64,000 nt of DNA, from assembly GCA_004154925.1 (NCBI GenBank), contig QJNS01000024.1, forward strand, positions 310,001-374,000, read 5' to 3'. How positions within the stretch are numbered: position 1 is the stretch's first letter; every line of letters begins with the position of its first letter. Of the stretch, positions 22,422 to 33,413 are shown one piece after another. Below the pieces are notes generated by a model. The model had not been told where the DNA came from. It did not search any database and was given only the letters and a program-made list of their open reading frames with translations. This DNA comes from Monosporascus cannonballus (taxonomy: Eukaryota > Ascomycota > Sordariomycetes > Xylariales). Position numbers and translations under genes: made by a program.

Positions 22422-24436
22422 GGCACTTCCCAGATTTGCCTGTTATGGTTTACGCATGCTGCCCAGTTGCATCCAGCTGTCACAATGGCATGAACAGTGC
22501 TTGTTGCAACGCGCCTTTTCAGATCGAAAAGCTGTTGAAGACGTGGACTTTTTTTTTCCTGACATTATACTTTGCGGGAGTGAAATGAATAAAGTTTGAG
22601 CTTACATTGCAGCTTGGGCTCATCCAGCCCACCGAAATATGATTCAAGGCTATCTGTAGGCTTTCATGAGTCTCAGATAGTATACTTGTACCAGACGGTT
22701 TGGTTGGTGATAGGGAATTCTAGAAGTTGATTCTGAGGACGGTATTCGTATATTCCTTGCTTGCTTGGGGTTGGTGGATCGTGGACGGACCCCGATCCGC
22801 CGCTGTATCCTTGAAATAAACAACCCTGGACCAAAGAAGGGAAGACGAGTGTTCCGTATGGAGAAATCTCGAGCCCCGAACACTATAAGCTAAATCCGGG
22901 TCCTCTATATCGGTGCTGACGCTTTGAAGATGTTTAAGAAAGATATAACAGCTAACGAGCGTTTTCAATGTGATGGAGATGGGGTTGACAGCAGTCGTAT
23001 GTGGAGGCTGAAGTTGTAGGTCTTGGGAACAGCCCGAATTCTGGTCGGCATGGCGCTTAGCCTGACTTGGATGGAAGGCTGCTGCGCTATAGTAAGGTAC
23101 CTTGATATGTACTACGTTATTGGGGTGGTTTAACACCCCGGTTATCTAGGTAGGTATTTTTCATCAAATAGTCTTTGTCGAGCGGTATATTAATCAGAAA
23201 TTCAGTATAGAAACGCCGTTAGATCCGACGCTAAAAGGTACTTGACAAGGATGTTCATGCTCGGCTTAATACCTAGGTACTCATTACTGCCCATATTTTG
23301 ACATTGAACGGACCCTAACGGGTTCCAGATTATAGGCTGCATCTTGTCGACCCCTGCAAGTATCATAACTACCTACGTACATACCTAGGTACCTACCTAC
23401 CCAAGTAGGCACTTAATATGAAGGGTAAGTTAAACAAGGTACTAGGTACCCAGTTAGGTATTCGCGCATACTCGTACGATACACATGTGCAATTACCGAA
23501 TGCACTTAAGAAGTCTACGCGGATATTAGTATGGTATTGCTTAGCACATCCCACGGGTACTTGACATGGTAGTTTTGTTTCGTCCCTCTTACTACGTAGA
23601 TCCCTGAGGTAGCGTCCCTGTAACCCTGAACCATCTTCTGTATACCCAATAGGTACCTAGGGTAGTATTACAAGGGTTCGAGTTGTTGCTAGCAGATATC
23701 TGACAACGTAATCAATACACACGATAACGTTGACGGTTCGGACCTTAAGCTTCCTTAAGTGATATCGAGGTATGAATGAGTTTTGAAGATTTGAATACTT
23801 GCGAATGTTTTACATACTGATTTAACAAAACACTAAAGTAGCTTCCAGATGTTAGTAGTGCAATTCTTCTTTGGGATTAGGGTCCTTGAAATGCGTGCAG
23901 ACGAAAGAACCATGGCCCCGGCAAGGCGCTCGCTGTGTCTCGGGTGGGTTGAGATCGGAATGCGCCTATCCTTGCAAAGGCTTTTTCTCGGGTGTTAAAA
24001 GCGCTAAAGACGTCGGGTACGGTAAATGTATGTGCAGTAGGTAGGCATGTAGGTACCGCTTTTCCTTAGGAAGTCAATATGCAAGTTGGACGCAAATTGC
24101 AATAGTGTGTGTGTGCTCTTTACTACGTACCTTATGTGTCACCACCCCGTGTCACCAGATAGACGGCCCAAAAAATCGAGTCTTCTTGTCTCCGAACAGT
24201 GAAGTAGGTATTTTGCCGCATCGGCGCCGTTTCGAAAGCGTCCCTCGGCTTCCAAGCTGGTCCGGCCTTTCCAAGCTCTTTCGCAAGTCCGCATCGACAA
24301 TTTTCACCATCTGCCTATGCAAGCGCTACATAGCTGTTCCAGTAGCCCCTGAGCGCTATCGCCCGACTGGTCAAAGACGACTTCCTAACTTATCTGGTTT
24401 CTTGAGGCGCCATTATACTAGACGAGATTTGACACA
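22422..24436. other. Divergent upstream region between SNT1 and deoxyhypusine synthase
   Basis: About 2 kb between divergent genes. SNT1 leader sequence, possibly with another exon, occupies 22422-22640. From 23140 to 23460 the words TAGGTA, CCTAGGTA and TACCTACC recur many times. Three regions (22720-23136, 23880-24100, 24105-24436) hold short open frames with no family match. No tRNA-like structure was seen. Confidence 0.5.
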
Positions 24437-25625
24437 ATGACGACTGACTTAAATCCTAATATGCCGCCTTCGCAGGCGACGGATGCCGTCTTGGTCCCAT
24501 CCGCAGAGCTCCCGCAAGGGGCTCAGAAGGTAGAAGAGATCGACTTCAATGACTTCAAGGGACGACCTATTACTGTGGAGGATATGGTCCAAGGCATGAG
24601 GCACATGGGATTCCAAGCGTCTTCCATGGGCGAGGCGGTTCGAATCATCAATGACATGGTTAGCAAATGATGGGTTTCCGGAATCGTGTACGGCAACTGA
24701 CAACAGCCAAAGCGGTCATGGCGAGATCCGGAGACTGGAGATAAGACCACCATATTTCTCGGGTACACGTCCAACATGATCTCGTCCGGGCTCAGGGGCA
24801 TCTTTCGATACCTAGTAGAACATAAGCATGTCTCGTGTATTGTCACGACAGCCGGGGGCATTGAGGAGGACTTCATTAAGTGTCTTGGAGATACCTACAT
24901 GTCTTCTTTCAGTGCACCCGGCGCAGAGCTCAGATCGAAAGGCCTTAACCGCATAGGAAACCTCATGGTACCCAATGCGAATTACTGCGCTTTTGAAGAC
25001 TGGGTAATGCCGATCCTCGACAATATGCTCGAGGAACAGGAGGCAAGCAAGGGTACAGAGAGCGAGATTAACTGGACGCCGTCAAAGGTCATACATCGGC
25101 TAGGCCAAGAAATCAACGACGAGAGATCAGTATACTATTGGGCATACAAGAACGACATCCCAGTCTTCTGCCCTGCACTAACGGATGGAAGCTTGGGCGA
25201 CATGCTTTACTTCCACACGTTCAAGGCGTCGCCGAAGCAGTTGAAGGTTGATATCGTCGAGGACATCCGGAGGATAAACACCATTGCCGTTCGCGCAAGA
25301 CGCGCTGGTATGATTATCCTAGGAGGTGGCGTTGTCAAACATCATATCGCGAATGCATGTCTGATGAGAAATGGCGCGGAATCGGCTGTCTATATCAATA
25401 CTGCCCAGGAGTTCGACGGCAGTGATGCGGGAGCGCGGCCAGACGAAGCTATTTCCTGGGGAAAGATCAAACCAGGAGCAGATCATGTTAAGGTACGCAC
25501 GCGATCCTCTCTATTTCCCCTTTTCAATGTGTGGATTTATCGCTTAAACTCTGCTACAGGTATACTTGGAAGCTTCCGCATGCTTTCCGTTTATCGTAGC
25601 TAGCACTTTCGCTAAAGACAAATAG
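24437..25625 (+). CDS. DYS1: Deoxyhypusine synthase
   Basis: NAD-dependent enzyme that moves the aminobutyl group of spermidine onto one lysine of eIF5A, the first step of hypusine synthesis in the cytoplasm. Exons 24437-24658, 24713-25492 and 25560-25625; introns of 54 nt (ACTGAC branch site) and 67 nt; 355 aa, normal for the family. The second exon could also start at 24707 (CAACAG acceptor), adding two residues; 24713 gives the more family-like [12 protein letters not shown]. Visible family blocks: [85 protein letters not shown] and [16 protein letters not shown]. The lysine in SWGK (residue 325) matches the catalytic lysine (Lys329 in human). The last exon encodes [21 protein letters not shown]. 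Intact by every visible criterion. Confidence 0.97.
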
Positions 25626-26468
25626 AAAGTTGAGTTGCCGGAATCTTCCCCCGGTAAGGTTAGAGTTCTGTGTGGCCTGGTCGTTTGATGCCATAGCTTT
25701 AACAGCGTATTGGATGGGCTATTGATTCAAATTGCTACATTGCGACTGAGTCCGTTTGCCGTTTTCCGCAACTTTGTCGTTGTATGTATCGCGCGACACT
25801 TTACTCATGATATTTACTCTATCACAGCACATGCAGTGGCTAGAACGCTCGAGCTGATGCCTCGCGAAATCCCGCTGTGCACCCATAAGGTTTACACCAT
25901 CATTTACCCTACTTCTGACACCTTAAATAATTTCTTTCACTCTCTCCCCCCATATCGCACGGCGCAATTCTCGCAATTGATCCCTCAGACCGTCGGTGAT
26001 CAGGTAAAATCGGTCATGTCGTTAAACCCACTATCGGCGTCTTGCACAATACGTCCCAAGATTCCACTGTCCTCTGCAACCAGACCTAGGAGAGTCCCAG
26101 CCAATGAAGGCTTACATGAGCAGTTTCACGGTGTCGCATATAGCACGGAGCTGTCGACGACACAAGTCGATTTAATCCCTGTTTCTTCAGTGCTGATCCA
26201 CGAAGCAGTTTCCTCTTGCTATGTCGTCTTGTGATCAGCTGGCAACATTCAAACATTGATTGGGGACGATAGTGTTGAGGAAGATACCCTCCGTTTGTTA
26301 TCCAGGGCGTCAGGTTAGACACTGCCAGCTCATCATTGCTAACAGAAACTGCCATCTGCAACCCCGGGGCTCATCATCATTATTTGCGGCGACCTAGCAT
26401 ACAAAGGAGTCTGTGGATGGAACCAGGTTTACCTACCCTTCACCCCCAGCCCTCACTTTAATTCAGCG
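25626..26468. other. Intergenic between deoxyhypusine synthase and an unknown gene
   Basis: Contains the synthase 3' flank and the leader of the next gene. A 174-codon open frame at 25710-26234 has no recognised domain and is not supported as a gene. Nothing else is visible. Confidence 0.5.
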
Positions 26469-27872
26469 ATGGCCAACTACAGGCCGCGATCGGATCTTGA
26501 TCAAACCGAAGGAAATATACTCTCTTATGATGAAGGTGCCGAGGCTGTCGAGACTGCAGCGGCACTCTTGTCAGCGAGGAACAGAAGGCTCGGGGAAGGA
26601 GCCACCAGACAGTGGGCGGGAAGTCCCTACTACGGAAGCTACTCTAATCAGAGCACCGTCCTAGGTTCTTCCGAGTACCAAGCCTATTCGCCCCCAGAAT
26701 TGATGGGTAGACCTGAGGGAATCTCCCCCTACGAGGGAACACCTGCTCGACTCGCAACACATCAGTATGTGGTGAACGCGTCTCTAGCGGTACCATCGTT
26801 ATCGACGCCACTCAACCCGTCGGTTCAGTGTCAGAAGAGGTATATACCCCAAATACTCTTGCACGCCACATAATCCATATCTTGCGGGGTTTGTTACCCA
26901 AACAACCTAGTTTGATGCCTTTACTTGCATGCTAATATTTTCCTGCTCAGAGCTACTAAACAAGGATACGGCCAACATCATCTCGGAACCCGAGCAAGTG
27001 GTTCCTTGAATGAATTGGGCTCCCAATTGGAGCCTGCAAGCCGAAATCAGGATAAGGCTAGAAATAGTAATATAAGCAATGGTGGCATTGCCGAACCCTC
27101 CGGCGGAGGAGAAGAGGGGCAAGAAGCACAAAAGTATGTCCTGAAACCCCGGGCGTTGGGAGCTCCGCTACGTCGCTCGAATCGGGTTCAGCTTCAACAG
27201 GAACTCACGAGATCAGGGGAACCAGGCGCACTAGCCAAGGCAAATCGCAAGAGCCAAAGCCCACCTCCGCCGTCCCCCGGCCGCCCGAAGACGAAAAGTC
27301 AGATCGAATTCGATACGGGGTACAGGCAACTCGAACAGGAAGTGAATGCAGCCACGGGTTTCGAGAAGCAACCAGAAACCAAGCAGGAATCCAACCAATA
27401 TTTTAGGGCCGCTCTGATATATCTCAACATTCAACAGCAGGAGAGGCATGGAACGTGGAAAGAGCTCGAAAAGGGCGAGGAATACATACACCAAATGGGT
27501 AAGCAGCAGTTCCGCCTGCGCGATGAGGAAGAGGACATACCGGAATTTAAGAAATACTCGGATCCTCCCCCAGTGCGAACGAAGAGCAAGGGGGTTCGGA
27601 AAACATCAGCTACGGACGACGAACGCCAAGAGCGGGCTCACAAGGCCCCGAATTTCCACAAGAAGCATCCAAGCGATGACGAGACAACCCATGCAGTTAC
27701 TACAACCACAACTCCACATAGCTCCCAGACGACCCAGAGACAAGACGGTCAGTCGTCCAAGAAGAGGCGATTACTGACAAATGAACTCCAGACCAGCCTG
27801 GCCGGCGGGTGGGACGCTCACGTTGACGATGAGGGACGACGACCAGCTAGAAGTGCTAAGAGGCGCCATTAG
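26469..27872 (+). CDS. Unrecognised basic, low-complexity protein, probably nuclear
   Basis: I do not recognise the family. Two exons, 26469-26839 and 26951-27872, join in phase across a 111-nt intron (donor GTATAT, acceptor CTGCTCAG; QK-R-ATKQGYG at the junction), giving 430 aa. The start MANYRPRSDLDQTEGN is the first ATG of the open frame. Residues 1-125 are Ser/Tyr/Pro-rich. The middle has a basic Arg stretch (ALGAPLRRSNRVQLQQEL). A conserved-looking, predicted helical segment follows at about 255-310 (IEFDTGYRQLEQEVNAATGF and YFRAALIYLNIQQQERHGTW). The last 110 residues are Lys/Arg/Ser/Thr-rich with SSKKRRLL and SAKRRH, candidate nuclear localisation signals. A coding gene is supported by coherent splicing and codon use. 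Function unknown, probably lineage-restricted. Confidence 0.7.
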
Positions 27873-28537
27873 TAGGCGGCAGCGAGATGGTAGTCTTAGA
27901 AAGGGAATGGTTTATTACTATACGTAACCAGATGCAACACAAGGCTGTATACATCTTTGCAAGGACCTCGAAGGCCCGGCCAGGACGCGGAACGAGGTAG
28001 GCGCTATTTGGTCTTTGCAATTTCGTTCTTAAGTTGGTTCTATGGTAGTTGTATTTTGTAGTGATACCCCGAATCCGATGCCTTATTCTTACAAGACAAG
28101 AAAACCAAAGTTTGACGCACACGATAATATGTGATGCTACCATGCCAGCTATTTTTATAAAAGAAACAGAAGGGCCTATAAAGTGACACAATTATTGATC
28201 ACTGTGCAGCCTTCGTAGTTATGATTTAAAAGTACCCACCTAGATACGGAAATAGATAGGTATGTTAATATTACTACCTAGGTATGCGCTACTACTACTT
28301 CGAGCTCTCCCTGGGCTGTTTGAGTCCCCTTGCGCTATGAGAGAACCCCGATAAGATAAGGAATCATATGCAATAGCGCTTGTGAGCTGATGGATTGCTT
28401 CTAATCCCCAGTTCTTCAACTTCCGTCGCCAAAAGGATTCGATCACTTCCACTTAAGACTCGCGTCGATGCGGCGAAATTGAGCCATCTCCTGCCTGTTA
28501 GTCACGTCTCGAGAAGGCACAAACGAAAGCCGGCAGA
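27873..28537. other. Intergenic upstream of CWC27
   Basis: 3' flank of the unknown gene and 5' leader of CWC27. It carries TACCTAGGTA-type words near 28237-28285. No gene or RNA seen. Confidence 0.5.
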
Positions 28538-30160
28538 ATGTCCTCGATCTACAACCTCGAACCCCAGCCCACGGCTTCTCTTATCCTCCACACGACATTC
28601 GGCGACCTCTCTGTTGAGCTGTTCGCGAAGCAGACCCCGCTGACGTCGCGGAACTTCCTACAGCTGTGTCTCGACGGCTACTATGATAACACTATTTTCC
28701 ACCGTCTGGTCCCCGGATTCATCATACAGGGAGGAGACCCTACGGGCACTGGAAACGGGGGCGAGTCAATCTATGATGGCGGCGCTTACAGCGGCGATCT
28801 GGATCCGTGGCCCATGGACCAGAGACGAGGGAGGAACGGGGGACCTATGGGGGTAAACTTCAAAGATGAGTTTCACTCCCGACTGAAGTTCAACCGGAGG
28901 GGGCTTCTAGGCATGGCAAATGAGGGCAAACCGGACACAAACGGCAGCCAATTCTTCTTCACGCTGGATAAGACCGAGGAGCTGAACAACAAGAACACTC
29001 TATTCGGCAGGATAGTTGGCGATACGATATATAATCTGTCGCGCATGGGCGAGGCGGAGTTGGCTGAGGGTAGCGAACGGCCGCTGTACCCAATCAAGAT
29101 TACCAGCGTCGAGATCCTAGTTAACCCGTTCGAGGACATGAAGAAAAGGGAAAAGGTGGCCGCGGGGAATGAACAAGCACCTGCTCCGAAGTCCCAGAAG
29201 AAGAAGAAGCCGAAGGCCGGGGCTAAGAAACTACTGAGCTTTGGGGATGAAGAGGGTGATGGGGACGCGCCGGTTATTAAGAAGGCCAAGTTCGACACGA
29301 GGATAGTTATGGAAGGTGAGGAAGAAACAACACCTGCGCCGAAACCTCGTAAGGAGGAGAAAGCAGTCAAGAACTCTATCCCGGTCCGCGGACCAGAGGT
29401 GGCAAGTAAACCAGAAGCAAAGCCCATGCCTTCGTCAAAGCCAAAGGAGGAGCCGACGCCTATCTACGACGACTTATCTCCAGAATTACCGAAGAAGTCA
29501 GCTCTAGAGCGAGCAAACGAAGAAATAGCAGCGCTGAAAGCATCTATGAAGCGAACAATTCATTCAGAGCCTATCAAGGAGGTCAAGAAATCGGCGCTAG
29601 AACAACTAATACCCGAGACATCGACGCGTGGCCGCAAGAGGCGGCGGGATGGCGAGGGTAATATGACAAGCGCAGACCTCTCAGTATTCGAGGCATTCCG
29701 CTCCAAATTGGCCGACACGTCCTCAAGAGCGCAAGCGAACGGTAACACCTCAGGACAAACACAGGGGCGAGGAAATAGCTCCGAGGAGGCGCATCAAGAC
29801 ACAGCGGGCACGGCGGAGGACGACGAGGCGGAGCTATGTGACCTCCACTTCATCGCGAACTGCCAGAGCTGCCGCTCGTGGGACAAGGCAGGCGAAGAGA
29901 AGGAGGAGAGCGACGACGAGGGGTGGATGACGCACAGCCTCAGCTTCGTGGCCGGTAAGCTCGGCAAGGACCTGAGCTACCGCAAGAAGGCAGAGGAGGA
30001 GCTCGTCGTTATCGACCCGCGCGAGAAGGCGCGCACGCTCCGGGAGGAGCAAAAGATCCGGCGGGAGGCGCACTCCAGCGGGACGGGCAGGGAGTGGGAT
30101 CAGGCAAGGAACGCGAAGCTAGCCAGGGCGAGCGCCCTGGCGGGACGCGGAGCCAGGTAA
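28538..30160 (+). CDS. CWC27: CWC27-type spliceosomal cyclophilin
   Basis: Cyclophilin subunit of the activated spliceosome (partner of CWC22 in yeast and human). Single exon, 540 aa. The cyclophilin domain covers residues 12-190: FGDLSVELFAKQTPLTSRNF, FHRLVPGFIIQGGDPTGTG, FNRRGLLGMANEGKPDTNGSQFFF. Arg56, Phe61 and Gln138 match cyclophilin A active-site positions, but the Trp121 position is Glu148 and the His126 position is Asn153. Prolyl isomerase activity is therefore probably low or absent; the Trp-to-Glu change is known in human CWC27. Compared with a typical domain there is an insertion of about 25 residues after ESIYDGG (about 83-106, DPWPMDQRRGRNGGPMG). A long charged, helical, Lys/Glu-rich tail (200-540) follows, as usual for CWC27, with CDLHFIANCQSCRSWD near residues 432-447. 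Start ATG at 28538 in good context. Confidence 0.95.
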   Translation: MSSIYNLEPQPTASLILHTTFGDLSVELFAKQTPLTSRNFLQLCLDGYYDNTIFHRLVPGFIIQGGDPTGTGNGGESIYDGGAYSGDLDPWPMDQRRGRNGGPMGVNFKDEFHSRLKFNRRGLLGMANEGKPDTNGSQFFFTLDKTEELNNKNTLFGRIVGDTIYNLSRMGEAELAEGSERPLYPIKITSVEILVNPFEDMKKREKVAAGNEQAPAPKSQKKKKPKAGAKKLLSFGDEEGDGDAPVIKKAKFDTRIVMEGEEETTPAPKPRKEEKAVKNSIPVRGPEVASKPEAKPMPSSKPKEEPTPIYDDLSPELPKKSALERANEEIAALKASMKRTIHSEPIKEVKKSALEQLIPETSTRGRKRRRDGEGNMTSADLSVFEAFRSKLADTSSRAQANGNTSGQTQGRGNSSEEAHQDTAGTAEDDEAELCDLHFIANCQSCRSWDKAGEEKEESDDEGWMTHSLSFVAGKLGKDLSYRKKAEEELVVIDPREKARTLREEQKIRREAHSSGTGREWDQARNAKLARASALAGRGAR

Positions 30161-33100
30161 CAAATTCCACAGGTTGGGGACTACTGCCCGCATGGAAAGA
30201 GCCGGGGTGGTGGGTGGCCCGTCTAATCGGGAGATGGATGATCGATGCGATCCACAGCGCAGTAAACTGAACACGTGATACCCCGCGATGTTGACAAGCT
30301 ACTTAATGTCAGCTCAATATCTTACGACTTGGCCGCTATCGTACGTGCATCGTGCTGTCCCGGCTCATCTATGCTTAACCGGGTCTACGCACGGTAATTC
30401 GACATATCTGCCGATGGAGCTTCTTGTCCGACCCTATATTCCCATGATATTTTATGTAGATTTCATGGTGCTGTTGCTTGTCCATAGAATGGTACCCCTG
30501 AGCAAGGTTAGGTTACCGGCTGCCGTAGTGATATAAGTTCGGCGCCAATTTAAGGACAGTATTGAGAGTACCAGTTACTCTACCGGATATATACGGCGAC
30601 TCGATATCTCCGTTAACGGAGCTTCCTATCTGATCCGAGATTCTCATGATATGTGCTGTTGTTTATTGATAGAATAGTATGTCTCGGCAAGGTCAGGTGA
30701 CTCGATGGTAAGCAACCGTAAACACTGCTTCCCCAAGAGTTCTGCGATTTGCTCCATCCTTCAATATTTTGTTATCTACCTACACTCCTCCTTACAGCAC
30801 CATTTAATCAACATCGAATACTTCGTACGAAGAAACCGAGTATGGAGCAAGACAAGCCAAGAGTGAATCCCCCAAAGAAGTTCTATAAACCCCAGAGCAC
30901 GTAAAGTATCATAAATTGATCTGTAAAAGAGGGGTGACAAGGGTTGGGATGTCCTATTACTAATACCCATCTAGATTTTTAATGACATTGTCGATTAAGG
31001 TTATTTTATGAGATCCTCCGTGATCTCCTTGATGGAGAATCTACTCTTTCTTCTCTTGAACAGTTGGCCCCAGCGGTTGCTCGAACTTTTGTAGAACTTC
31101 TATCTGCTTCCTCCATCAAAATATTGGCAAGCTAGTCTTACTGAGTAAGAGAGCCACCCCGGTCCGCAAAGGACATTTTGCTGCTCTGCAAGTATGTTTC
31201 CAAGCTTGGGGTCCCACTCCTTGAGGACGATTGTGGAGCCGTGTAAAGTCATCCGACTACCCACATCGGACGTGGTTGGTGGCTTGGAGTGTCCATCGAA
31301 TTTGCATTAAGCATTTGGACCGACAATCGTGAATTAATGAAGAAATCGAGAGAAATCAGATCTGGATCTCGACAAGCCCATCCATTTCCTTGGAATGGAG
31401 ACAAATGCCGCCGCACTAAAGAAATGCGAAGCATTGCTATCTCAACTCTTGTCGGCGCTTCATCTAAATGCCAAGACCTACAACTTCCACGTAACATCAA
31501 AAGATATAAACGTCGTACGTCAGAATTTATGAACTATGAGCTTAGTTTAAGTAGAGGCGTTGGCTGTTATCACCCACCCTAAATATTGTATTGTGTGTTT
31601 CCCGTCTCCCTAATCGATAACGCCTTGTAGATTCTCTAAAGAGACAGGTGTGGACTCTGGTTTGAAATTCCGCTCCGGGCTCCGCCTGTTCGAATGGGCA
31701 TGGCATTACACCTTCACGTGGTTTGTGCAGGCCCAAAGAGATAAGCCAAGAGTCCGGGACACGTTCGCATTCATTGGCTGTGCCTGTGAAGGGGCGGAGG
31801 CGAGAGATTTGAGTCAGCTCTTCTCTTTCCCGGTTACCGTGTCTAGAAAACAACGGTCAGGAAAAGACACTCGAAAATATAACCCCGGATAGAACCTTTG
31901 GAAGGCAGTATTGTTTTGCTATTGCCAAAAGAATTACACCTCCGCTGTCTCTAGCGCCCGAGACAACCGGAGGACCCATTCATCCGGACATCTGCAAAGT
32001 GCGTTGACAAGTGGATATAATAGGTACGATAATATCGACGCACCTAGACCCCCTGTGCTTACCTAAAGATATTCTCATACTGACAGTTGACAGCACGGCC
32101 CAAGGTCACCCCACCTGATCAAACCTGCCTCACAGCCCACTATACCTGCCATTTACGCACGTAAATACACATATTCCAGTGTACATACAAGTAAGTATAT
32201 GTTGGCGCCTCCCTCTGTCGACTTTTTATCACCAAGCTATTCGTACCTCTGGTCAGATTGAAAGCCGCGCGGAAATCACCTTTGCTACCTGGTAGAGGAA
32301 TGACGGCATAATTATTCCACCCAGAGCGATCAAGATAAGCGGGCACTGACCATTTCATTGATAGTCGATACCCAGAAGAAGCATCGAAGCCTTTTTGATA
32401 GCCTCGCGACCCAATCGCCACATACAGACATACATACACCATACACATATCCCGTGCCTACATACCAACTCACGTAGTAGGTACTCAGATCTTGCGACTT
32501 CGAGAACAAGGGGGTCTTTGCCTACCCATCAACCTGCCTCCGGTCTCAGTTCCCTCAACTGTTACAATAAGCGAGCGCCAGAGACAAGATAACTCTTATC
32601 TGCCTGCCTGAGGTCTTGGAAGCTTCTTTCCGACTTCAGGTCGCTGAGTCAACTGCTTTTCCTTCTCAGTCCCTCCGCCAGGCCTCTTTGAGGACCTGCG
32701 CAGTATATAGGGAAGACCAGTTCCCAAAAGGTTGGGAAGCTGGAGCCATTCCTGGAACACACCGTCCTGACCCACGAAAACAAAGTCTTTTTGATCGCCT
32801 CCCAGAACCGAAAGCCGAAAACGACTTGAACCTTGGTCGCGCACCATCTTGACACACCCGACTTGATATCAGCATCTTTGCAGTGTATCAATTCGCGGTC
32901 TGCAGCAGCCGGCACTTACTCGGTTGCACTGCGACAGAGAGGCGCCCAAAGTCAGCTCGCCTTGCGCGCCCCATCCTACCTTGCGGCACTTTGAACATTC
33001 CCGAGAAGTAGGACTGCTGGCAGCCTAGCGACGTAGGCCCTGGATCAATAGGACAGTCTTGCGACCATTCCCGGCAACGTCGTCCCATCTATCTCCCAAA

Positions 33101-33413
33101 GCAAGCGCAATCTCCAACCACAATCACCCCACGAATCCTTTCTAGTCCCCTCGTCAACACCACCTCTCCACATCTAGCATCGAGAGCATCGCAGTCGCAT
33201 CACTCCATTTTCCGAACCCGAGCGTAGAAACCCGCCACTGAGAAGAGATAGAGCTCCGTAAAATATCAAGAATAGAAGACATCAGGCCTCACTGCGCTGT
33301 TGAATCGGAGATTCGCAGGTGGCCATTTGGAATTGGAATAGCAGATATCTCGAAATCTGCCCGGCTGAAGAAGGCTGCGCTCTTGCATCTGTTCACTCTA
33401 GACGCGGAAGCCA
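30161..33413. other. 3.2-kb gene-free region, HSF1 upstream
   Basis: The long interval holds the CWC27 3' flank and the HSF1 promoter with a long leader (pyrimidine-rich, 32.6-33.4 kb). Two broken coding-like pieces at about 31000-31255 have their own entry. Other open frames (31289-31582, 31542-31853, 32140-32448, 32596-32915) have no family match. I saw no convincing heat-shock element array. Confidence 0.5.
31003..31255 (+). pseudogene. Decayed coding-like fragment of unknown origin
   Basis: At about 31003-31127 one frame reads LRLFYEILRDLLDG, then LEQLAPAVARTFVELLSA, then a stop: an amphipathic, protein-like composition. About 30 nt on, another frame reads SAKDILLLCKYVSKLGVPLL and stops at about 31245. 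Neither has a start, splice context or recognised domain. I infer a relic of a gene. The support is composition only. Confidence 0.25.

Noticed and set aside
25710..26234. 174-codon open frame after deoxyhypusine synthase
   Set aside because: No domain, poor composition and no splice partner; it lies in the synthase 3' flank and the next gene's leader.
32649..32915. Overlapping open frames in the HSF1 leader
   Set aside because: Several overlapping frames of similar length on both strands, no domain; consistent with long GC-balanced leader DNA.
32800..33400. Heat-shock elements controlling HSF1
   Set aside because: Only imperfect TTC/GAA pairs were seen; no array of three or more alternating units.
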